Shown piece after piece: positions 58,417 through 64,000 of a stretch of 64,000 nucleotides of DNA; within the stretch, counting starts at the first letter, position 1; each line of letters starts with the position of its first letter. The notes below the pieces were generated by a model. That model had not been told where the DNA came from. It saw only the letters and a program-made list of their open reading frames with translations, and did not search any database. The position numbers and the translations under genes were made by a program. This stretch comes from JAHCHG01 sp965214585 (GTDB taxonomy: Bacteria > Acidobacteriota > Blastocatellia > Pyrinomonadales > Pyrinomonadaceae), in contig OZ243957.1 in NCBI GenBank assembly GCA_965214585.1, forward strand, positions 1-64,000, given 5' to 3'.

Positions 58417-58471
58417 AGAGTTTGGGGAGTTTGGATGAAACTTCTTTAACTCTACGAACTCTCCGAACTCA
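58416..58471. repeat. 9-base-period array pair
   Basis: Units of GAGAGTTTG/GGGAGTTTG (58416-58433) face CTCTACGAACTCTCCGAACT (about 58450-58469), which reads as units of GAACTCTCC with a 9-base step. It is the same design as the heptad arrays, with a different period, and lies between the zinc-ribbon and crotonase genes. Confidence 0.7.
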
Positions 58472-58479
58472 AAAAAAAT

Positions 58480-59271
58480 ATGTTTGAAACGGTAAAATAC
58501 GAATTGAATGAAAATGTGGCGATTGTGACGATGAATCGTCCCGACGCGCTGAATGCTTTGTCTTTGCAATTGACGAAAGATTTGCGCGACGCGATACAAA
58601 AAGCGTCTGACGAAAATGCCAGAGCAGTGATTTTGACGGGCGAAGGACGCGCTTTTTGTGCGGGCGGCGATTTGCGCGAAATGAGTTTGATGTGGAAAAA
58701 AGAAGGCAGAATCGAGGCGTTTTTGGAAGAACCTTTGGAAGCTCTGCACGACGTAATTTTATTGATCCGCGAAACGCCGATTCCGTTTATTGCGGCTGTG
58801 CAGGGCGTTTGCGCGGGCGCGGGAACGAATTTCGCGCTCGCCTGCGATTTGGTTTATGCGGCGGAAAATGCGTCTTTTAACGAAGCGTTCGTCAAAATCG
58901 GTTTGTCGCCCGATTGCGGCGGAAGCTTTTTTCTGCCCCGCGCAATCGGCGAAAAACGCGCGGCGGAACTTTTTATGACGGGCAGTTCGATTTCAGCCGA
59001 AGAAGCGAAAAATATGGGAATGATAAACCGCGTCGTTCCGCCGGAAATGCTCGCGCAGGAAACGCTTGTAACGGCTAAAAAACTCGCCGACGCGCCGACG
59101 GGTGCAATCGGCAGAATCAAAAAAATGCTCAACGAAACTTTTTCAAACGATTTGCGCTCGCAGCTTGAACTCGAACACGAACTGCAAATCGAATCGGGCA
59201 AATCAGACGATTTTAAAGAAGGCGTTCAGTCGTTTTTTGAAAAACGTCCGCCGAATTTTTCGGGAACTTAA
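58480..59271 (+). CDS. Enoyl-CoA hydratase/isomerase (crotonase) family protein, PaaG-like
   Basis: A 263-residue crotonase-fold enzyme acting on acyl-CoA. Oxyanion-hole motifs are LTGEGRAFCAGGDLREM and FIAAVQGVCAGAGTNFALACDLVYAAENASF. The block EAFVKIGLSPDCGGSFFLPRAIG with Asp in 'SPD' resembles PaaG (ring-1,2-epoxyphenylacetyl-CoA isomerase) more than classical hydratases with two catalytic glutamates. It could serve beta-oxidation or aromatic-acid breakdown. No other phenylacetate genes are near. Confidence 0.88.
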   Translation: MFETVKYELNENVAIVTMNRPDALNALSLQLTKDLRDAIQKASDENARAVILTGEGRAFCAGGDLREMSLMWKKEGRIEAFLEEPLEALHDVILLIRETPIPFIAAVQGVCAGAGTNFALACDLVYAAENASFNEAFVKIGLSPDCGGSFFLPRAIGEKRAAELFMTGSSISAEEAKNMGMINRVVPPEMLAQETLVTAKKLADAPTGAIGRIKKMLNETFSNDLRSQLELEHELQIESGKSDDFKEGVQSFFEKRPPNFSGT

Positions 59272-59296
59272 AAATTTAAGAAATTGTATAAAAGGC

Positions 59297-59330
59297 AACG
59301 CCGTCAGGTTTCAAAGCCCGGCGGCGTTTT
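59297..59330 (+). terminator. Terminator-like hairpin
   Basis: AACGCCG pairs with CGGCGTT, with inner pairing GGTTTC...GCCC possible, followed by TTTT, 26 bases after the crotonase gene. Confidence 0.6.
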
Positions 59331-59430
59331 GAATTTTGGATTTTGTTTTTACTAAACCAAAAACCTTTCGTGAATTTCACAAGATTATATCAAAATTCCG
59401 AATATTATCGTGATAAATTTTTATTAATAA

Positions 59431-60114
59431 TTATCTAGACAATGGAATTGGTCGCCAATACCACTTTTTGTCTGATCCTTGCTCTACCGCAAAGCGAACC
59501 ATTTTTTCTTGAGGAGAGAAGAAAAGTGAGAAACTTGGTTGAAATGAAACTATCATATATATATCACCTTGAGCTTCATCAAATGTATTTATTACAGGTA
59601 ATATACACAGAGTTGTATCTTTCTCTCCAGCTTCGATAATTGATATTGGTTTTATGTCCGATTCAGTTGAGAAATTTGAAAAACTAATTCCTCCTGAAAC
59701 ATTCATATCGCCAAAATAACAGCGGTTACTAACATCATATATAGGAAATTGACTATTATTAGACACAAAAAACCGAGTCGAGAAAGGATCTGAAGGATTA
59801 AGTGGGGTTGAAGATGCAGAGATAGCTACATTAGGAGTTAAAAATTTATAACCTGAGATAACTCCCATAATGACTCCAATTCCACCGAATATTATCCACA
59901 ACAGTTTTGTCCATTTTTTTGTTTGAATCCACAAATTTGCTCCGAAATGTTTTGCAATTGGCAGATTTTTTTCCTTTTTTTCAACTGTCAATTTTAGGTT
60001 TGAGGAATTCTTGGTCGTCTTTGATATTGGTAGCTTCTTTTGAATTTTCGTAATAAGTGGTTTTTTAGACTTAGACTTGAAATTTTTCTTTTTTCTTTTT
60101 CTACTTTTTGGCAT
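59431..60114 (-). CDS. Membrane-anchored protein, unknown, AT-rich
   Basis: A 227-residue protein. A very basic N terminus (MPKSRKRKKKNFKSKSKKPL) of ~75 residues precedes one membrane helix (WIIFGGIGVIMGVISGYKFL). A serine-rich, beta-rich C-terminal domain follows (VAISASSTPLNPSDPFSTRFFVSNNSQFPIYDVSNRCYFGDMN...). I recognise no family. Wobble positions and codon use look clearly more AT-rich than in neighbouring genes, which suggests recent arrival. No partner genes adjoin. Confidence 0.65.
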   Translation of the reverse strand: MPKSRKRKKKNFKSKSKKPLITKIQKKLPISKTTKNSSNLKLTVEKKEKNLPIAKHFGANLWIQTKKWTKLLWIIFGGIGVIMGVISGYKFLTPNVAISASSTPLNPSDPFSTRFFVSNNSQFPIYDVSNRCYFGDMNVSGGISFSNFSTESDIKPISIIEAGEKDTTLCILPVINTFDEAQGDIYMIVSFQPSFSLFFSPQEKMVRFAVEQGSDKKWYWRPIPLSR

Positions 60115-60277
60115 AAGTCAGATATTTTGGAATTACCTAATTTTAGAAGTCATATTATTGTAATAAATCAAGACTATCATAAGAAAAAGTATGAAGCCAA
60201 AATAACGAAAGAAAATCAAAATACATAATTATTAAACTGCAAAAAGTGTAGGTTTTTCCACTAGTCACTAACAATAT

Positions 60278-61654
60278 ATGAATTTGACTTACGCCCAATT
60301 ATTAAAGGGCAATCGTAATTTTAGAAATCTGCTTTGGGGACAGTTTGTGTCCGAGATGGGCAACTGGTTTAATTTTATCGCCGGTTTAGGATTGGTGCGC
60401 CTTGTTTCCGACGCTTCGCCCGTTGCGGCGGGGATTTTGTTTGCCTGCCGGATTCTGCCTTTTGCGGTTTTTTCGCCGATTGCGGGAACTTTTGTAGATA
60501 GATTTTCGCGGCGAAATGTGATGATCTGGTCGGATTTGTCGCGTGTTTTTGTCGCGCTCGCGTTTTTACTTGTAAACGACGCGGAAAATCTCTGGATCGC
60601 TTACGTTGCGATGGCTTCGCTGTCGGCTTTCGGCGCGTTTTTTGAAGCGGGAAAAAATGCCTCAACGCCGAATTTAACGGGCAGAGAAGGACTGCTTGCC
60701 GGAACTGCCTTGATGTTTTCGACGCGCTTTTTGCTGATGGCACTCGGTTCGGCACTCGGCGGATTTGCGGCGTTTTATTTCGGCTACAAAATCGCGTTTA
60801 TTATCAACGCTGCGTCGTTTGCGATTTCGGCGTTTTCCGTCTGGCTGATTCCCGAAGAAGCGACGAGGGAAAAAAGAGATGGGGAGATGGGGAGAAAGGG
60901 AGATGGGGAGACGGGGAGAAAGGGAGAAAAGGAAAAGGGGAGAAAGAGAGATGGGGAGATTTTAGGGATAACAGTGCCTGTTACGGCGGCGGGCGGTTTT
61001 ACGAAAATGGAAAATTTGGAAACGCCGAAACGCGATTCATTCTTTAGTGAATTAAAAGAAGGTCTGCGTTATACGACGAAAAATCATTTCGCGCTGACGA
61101 TTCTTTTGATGAATATCATCTGGGCGACGGGCGGCGGCGCGATCAATGTGATTTTCGAGCGAATGGGCGGCGTTTATTTTGCGGCGCGGCAAAATTGGAA
61201 TCCCGATTTAGCCGTCGCGCTTTTGTGGACGGCGGGCGGTTTGGGTTTATTTTTCGGAATGCTTATCGCGCACCGCACCGAAGCGGTTTTGGAACGGCGC
61301 AAATGGCATTCGCCGTTTATCGTCTGGACGCTGATTCTGCACGGAGTTTTGTTTGCAATCGGCGGTTATATGCCGTATTTGTGGTTGTTTCTGATCTTTG
61401 TTTTCGTTTCGCGCCTGCTGATCGGCGTTGAATACGCGGTGCAGGAAACGCTTTTTCAGAGAAGTCTGCCCGATTATATACGCGGGCGCATTTCAACTCT
61501 TGATCGCGGCGCGGAAATGCTGATCTTCGGAATGTCCAGCTATTTTTCGAGCGAACTGATGCTTTACATTTCGCCGCAATTATTGACGGTTTTTTCGGGA
61601 ATTTTATCGGCGTTTGCGGGCGTTGTCTGGTTTTTGCGAAGCCGGAAACAGTAA
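60278..61654 (+). CDS. Major facilitator superfamily transporter
   Basis: A 458-residue inner-membrane transporter with 12 membrane segments. The N-terminal half has FSPIAGTFVDRFSRRNVMIWSDLSR, the cytoplasmic loop 2-3 signature, as in Tn-type macrolide/unknown-drug MFS efflux (MefA/YfiS-like). The central cytoplasmic loop between segments 6 and 7 is stretched by an in-frame run of 8-base repeats (60880-60959) that encodes REKRDGEMGRKGDGETGRKG and on. A signature such as QETLFQRSLPDYIRGRI closes the family match. The transported compound is unknown. Confidence 0.87.
   Translation: MNLTYAQLLKGNRNFRNLLWGQFVSEMGNWFNFIAGLGLVRLVSDASPVAAGILFACRILPFAVFSPIAGTFVDRFSRRNVMIWSDLSRVFVALAFLLVNDAENLWIAYVAMASLSAFGAFFEAGKNASTPNLTGREGLLAGTALMFSTRFLLMALGSALGGFAAFYFGYKIAFIINAASFAISAFSVWLIPEEATREKRDGEMGRKGDGETGRKGEKEKGRKRDGEILGITVPVTAAGGFTKMENLETPKRDSFFSELKEGLRYTTKNHFALTILLMNIIWATGGGAINVIFERMGGVYFAARQNWNPDLAVALLWTAGGLGLFFGMLIAHRTEAVLERRKWHSPFIVWTLILHGVLFAIGGYMPYLWLFLIFVFVSRLLIGVEYAVQETLFQRSLPDYIRGRISTLDRGAEMLIFGMSSYFSSELMLYISPQLLTVFSGILSAFAGVVWFLRSRKQ
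60880..60959 (+). repeat. Ten 8-base units inside the MFS gene
   Basis: Ten consecutive 8-base units (consensus WRGGGAGA, six of them TGGGGAGA or AAGGGAGA) occupy the coding sequence without breaking the frame. The encoded stretch is charged and low-complexity. The unit length, not a multiple of three, spreads the repeat over all three frames. Confidence 0.9.
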
Positions 61655-61685
61655 AAAACCAAAAACTAAAAGTGAAAAGTTAAAG
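61651..61685. repeat. 7-base tandem array across the MFS stop codon
   Basis: Five units (GTAAAAA, ACCAAAA, ACTAAAA, GTGAAAA, GTTAAAG) begin at 61651. The MFS stop TAA (61652-61654) is part of the first unit. Confidence 0.85.
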
Positions 61686-61766
61686 TAATTGTTTTATTAT
61701 TACATTCATAAAGCAACTCATTCTTTCAATGATTCAATACCAAAAATAATTTATCAAAATAATTTT

Positions 61767-62663
61767 ATGAACGATTTAGAGCGCATCAGAGTCGCATCTT
61801 TGCAGTATTTTATTCGTCCCGTCGCTTCTTACGAGCAGTTTCAAGAGCAAGTAACCGCGCTTGTCGAAACAGCCGCCGATTATCGGTGTCATCTGCTCGT
61901 TTTTCCCGAATATTTTACGACGCAGCTTTTAACGCTCGGCGATATAAAAAAACCGATTAACGAACAGGTGCGCGATTTGGCGAAAAATGAAGAGCGATAC
62001 GTTGAAATGTTTCGGAAACTCGCCAAAGAAAACGGCTTGTATATTGTCGGCGGCACGATTCCTTCGATTGAAGACGGCGACGACAAACTTTTTAACAAAA
62101 GCTATATTTTCAGCCCGAATGGAAATTACGGAACGCAGGGAAAACTGCATATGACACGGTTTGAGCGCGAAGAATGGAATGTTTCGGCGCATTCTTCGGT
62201 CAAGGTTTTTGAAACGGATTTCGGCAGAGTGGCGATTGCGATCTGTTACGACGTTGAATTTCCCGAAATTACTAGGGAAGCCGCCAGACGCGACGCAAAT
62301 ATTTTGATCGTTCCAAGCTGCACCGATGACCGCCAAGGATTTTTGCGCGTGCGCTATTGCGCTCACGCCCGCGCCATCGAAAATCAGATTTACGTCGTCT
62401 GTTCGTCAACCGTCGGTTCGCTGCCGCAAGTTCCGGCGGTTTCCTTAAATTACGGTCAAGCCTCGATCTTAACGCCGTCGGACTTCGCCTTTTCGCGCGA
62501 CGGAATCTTGGCGGAAGGAAATTTCAATCAGGAAATGATGGTTTTGGGCGAATTAAATTTAAAGACGATCAACGAATCGCGCTCAACCGGAACGGTTTTG
62601 CCGCTAAATGACAGCAAGCACACGAAGGAATTGATTTCGCACGTCGAAGTTGTTTCGATATGA
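61767..62663 (+). CDS. Carbon-nitrogen hydrolase (nitrilase superfamily)
   Basis: A 298-residue amidase/nitrilase-like enzyme from ATG 61767 (MNDLERIRVASLQYFIRPVAS). The catalytic triad is readable: Glu in LLVFPEYFTTQ, Lys in QGKLHMTRFERE and Cys in ILIVPSCTDDRQGF. The long linker IRPVASYEQFQEQVTALVETAADYRCHLL suits the GNAT-associated nitrilase branch, in which this domain is often fused after an acetyltransferase. Here a GNAT gene follows instead as a separate frame. The substrate is unknown. A frame from 61689 would run through non-protein-like sequence. Confidence 0.9.
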   Translation: MNDLERIRVASLQYFIRPVASYEQFQEQVTALVETAADYRCHLLVFPEYFTTQLLTLGDIKKPINEQVRDLAKNEERYVEMFRKLAKENGLYIVGGTIPSIEDGDDKLFNKSYIFSPNGNYGTQGKLHMTRFEREEWNVSAHSSVKVFETDFGRVAIAICYDVEFPEITREAARRDANILIVPSCTDDRQGFLRVRYCAHARAIENQIYVVCSSTVGSLPQVPAVSLNYGQASILTPSDFAFSRDGILAEGNFNQEMMVLGELNLKTINESRSTGTVLPLNDSKHTKELISHVEVVSI

Positions 62664-62664
62664 T

Positions 62665-62752
62665 TTGTTCATCGTTCATCGTTGATTGTTAATTGCTTTA
62701 AGATTGGTTTGATTTTCCGAACAATGAACAATTAACGATGAACAATGAACCC
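62665..62752. repeat. Inverted pair of 7-base arrays upstream of the GNAT gene
   Basis: Left array 62665-62699 (consensus TYGTTCA) faces right array 62721-62748 (consensus ACAATGA), exact complements in type. The right array contains an ATG (62745) that opens the GNAT frame. Confidence 0.88.
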
Positions 62753-62759
62753 AAAACAA

Positions 62760-63383
62760 ATGAGCATTACAATCCGCCAAACTCAACCAAAAGATTTTCC
62801 CCGGATCATCGAATTGTCAAAGGAAATTTACCACGAAAAATCGGCTTGGACGGAAAGAGAATTGGCTTCACATCTTGAAGTTTTTCCCGAAGGGCAGCTT
62901 GTTGCCGTTGACGAAAAAACGGAAAAAATCGTCGGAATGTCGGCGAGTTTGATCGTTCTGTGGGACGATTACGAAATCCGGGAAACTTGGGAAGATTTCA
63001 CCGATAAGGGTTTGTTTACAAATCACGACCCGGAAAACGGGCGCACGCTTTACGGCGCGGAAGTGATGGTTTCGGCGCACGAAAGGCGTAAAGGAATCGG
63101 CAAGAAAATCTACAAAGCCAGACGAAAAATAGTTGAAGATTTAGAACTTTTGAGAATTCGAGCCGGAGCGCGGCTGATAAATTATCATAAATACGCCGAT
63201 AGATTTTCCGCCGCCGAATACGTCGCGCAGATTTTGAAAGGTGAAATTGACGATCCGACTTTGACTTTTCAATTAAGACAAGGCTTTCGAGTGATCGCCG
63301 TCGTTTCCGGTTATCTGGAAAATGATCGGGAAAGTTTGGGAAAAGCGGCGATTATCGAATGGCTGAATCCGAAAATTTTGTGA
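62760..63383 (+). CDS. GNAT-family acetyltransferase
   Basis: A 207-residue GNAT protein from ATG 62760 (MSITIRQTQPKDFPRIIELSKEIY). The acetyl-CoA loop is YGAEVMVSAHERRKGIGKKIYKARRKIVEDL (RRKGIG). ATG 62745, five codons earlier, lies inside a 7-base array and is possible but less family-like. Neither start has a clear ribosome site. The arrangement with the preceding nitrilase mirrors, in reverse order and unfused, the known GNAT-nitrilase fusion proteins, so both probably act on the same or linked metabolites. Confidence 0.82.
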   Translation: MSITIRQTQPKDFPRIIELSKEIYHEKSAWTERELASHLEVFPEGQLVAVDEKTEKIVGMSASLIVLWDDYEIRETWEDFTDKGLFTNHDPENGRTLYGAEVMVSAHERRKGIGKKIYKARRKIVEDLELLRIRAGARLINYHKYADRFSAAEYVAQILKGEIDDPTLTFQLRQGFRVIAVVSGYLENDRESLGKAAIIEWLNPKIL

Positions 63384-63391
63384 TAAAAATT

Positions 63392-63651
63392 TTTGGTAGT
63401 GAACTAAAAGTAATGCCGACAAGTTTTTTTATCAATTGCCGTCTGCTTTAGCTGACGGTTTAGTTTGCAGCAAAAGACAGGCTTTAGCCGAACTATGAAT
63501 TAGATAAATTCCTTATTTGCTTTAGCTAAAGCAGAAAGGATGATTAATATATTTTTGAAATTTGGCTAAAGCCGATTATCTTGTCAGCAATCTTTCCGTC
63601 AGCTAAAGCAGACGGCAATTCATAGAGCATTACTTTTAGTTCACTACCAAA
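63392..63651. mobile_element. 262-base MITE-like element, copy 2
   Basis: A 260-base element that is, along nearly its whole length, the reverse complement of the one at 16665-16926. The ends are TTTGGTAGTGAACTAAAAGT and ACTTTTAGTTCACTACCAAA. It sits eight bases after the stop of the GNAT gene and ahead of the EAL gene's stop. No reading frame. Confidence 0.9.
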
Positions 63652-63671
63652 TTTTTATTACGAAAAACGCT

Positions 63672-64000
63672 TTATCCGATGAGTTCCGGTTTTATCTGCA
63701 CGGAATTTAAATTAGGCGGGAAATTCAGGGAAAAATTTCTGATAAGGTTTTCCGCCTTTGCCGCTTCGACGGGTTTTGAGAAAAAGAATCCTTGTCCGTA
63801 TTCGCAGCCGAGTTTGCGAAGGTGTATGATCTGATCTTGGGTTTCGATTCCTTCGGCGACGACTTCCATTTTTAGATTTTGTGCCAGCCTGATAATTGTC
63901 AAAACGATCTCGCTGTTTTCCGCGCTTTTCGTTACGCGATTGATAAACGAACGGTCAATTTTTAAGTTACTGACCGGAAGCCGATGCAGATAACTCAGGC
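63672..64000 (-). CDS. EAL-domain protein, C-terminal part (runs off the window)
   Basis: The minus-strand frame from the right edge to the stop at 63672 encodes LSYLHRLPVSNLKIDRSFIN, then EIVLTIIRLAQNLKMEVVAEGIETQDQIIHLRKLGCEYGQGFFFSKPVE. These are the last two catalytic-region motifs (KIDRSFI, AEGIET) of EAL cyclic-di-GMP phosphodiesterase domains. The upstream part, including any GGDEF or sensor domain and the EAL motif itself, lies beyond 64000. The distal motifs look functional. Confidence 0.88.
   Translation of the reverse strand, partial: LSYLHRLPVSNLKIDRSFINRVTKSAENSEIVLTIIRLAQNLKMEVVAEGIETQDQIIHLRKLGCEYGQGFFFSKPVEAAKAENLIRNFSLNFPPNLNSVQIKPELIG

Overview
The window looks like chromosome from a free-living, moderately AT-rich, Gram-negative bacterium. 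My best guess is an uncultured Acidobacteriota lineage of the Blastocatellia/Pyrinomonadaceae type. The guess rests on gene style: secreted BNR, FG-GAP and subtilase proteins with SDGVL repeats, a b558-type SdhC, an rpmE-yqhQ-prfA group, and an APC permease fused to UspA domains. No rRNA or other decisive marker is present. Housekeeping and secreted-protein genes are packed on both strands. There is no prophage, plasmid or CRISPR array.

Layout. 1-1476: the end of a HemW-like gene, large palindromes, a relic of an acyl-CoA dehydrogenase and a small unknown gene. 1477-5526: beta-oxidation genes (acyl-CoA dehydrogenase, thiolase), each with a nearly identical FadR-like operator. 5638-11063: a Na+/H+ antiporter, YbaK, a VapBC-type pair, a YbdK ligase and a PilZ protein. 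11433-17427: a large secreted beta-propeller protein, a cystathionine gamma-synthase-type enzyme, a PP2C phosphatase and NfeD. 17570-18333: tRNA-Leu(UAA) split by a group I intron that carries an HNH endonuclease gene on the opposite strand. 18401-25017: three secreted proteins, each behind a good sigma-54 promoter, the last a subtilase, with malate dehydrogenase among them. 25050-28863: a GNAT protein, a PAS-GGDEF-EAL protein and a truncated M48-like fragment. 28980-33256: the succinate dehydrogenase operon sdhC-sdhA-(uma2)-sdhB, interrupted by a Uma2-family gene. 33538-45217: a LysR regulator, HD-GYP and STAS signalling proteins, a cytochrome c lipoprotein, a TPR-TlpA protein, the APC-UspA permease and EtfA. 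45340-53590: an FG-GAP secreted protein, a histidine phosphatase, prfA, yqhQ, rpmE and a methyltransferase. 53609-64000: DinB, VOC, a deacetylase, a FAD oxidoreductase, an HDAC-like amidohydrolase, a crotonase, an MFS transporter, a nitrilase, a GNAT protein and a partial EAL protein.

The acyl-CoA dehydrogenase, thiolase, crotonase and EtfA belong to fatty acid or acyl-CoA breakdown. They feed electrons and acetyl-CoA towards the TCA enzymes SdhCAB and Mdh. Cyclic-di-GMP signalling is well represented (PilZ, GGDEF-EAL, HD-GYP, partial EAL).

The most unusual content is between and inside genes. First is the antisense homing endonuclease in the tRNA intron. Second is a dispersed family of short arrays with a strict 7-base period (8 or 9 in some). 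Their sequences differ from locus to locus. They sit at gene ends, often as inverted pairs, and in several places supply the start codon, stop codon or terminal residues of a protein. Third are several families of small non-coding elements with inverted ends: a 262-base element (2 copies), a 133-base element (4 copies) and others. One short palindrome is built in frame into an oxidoreductase gene.
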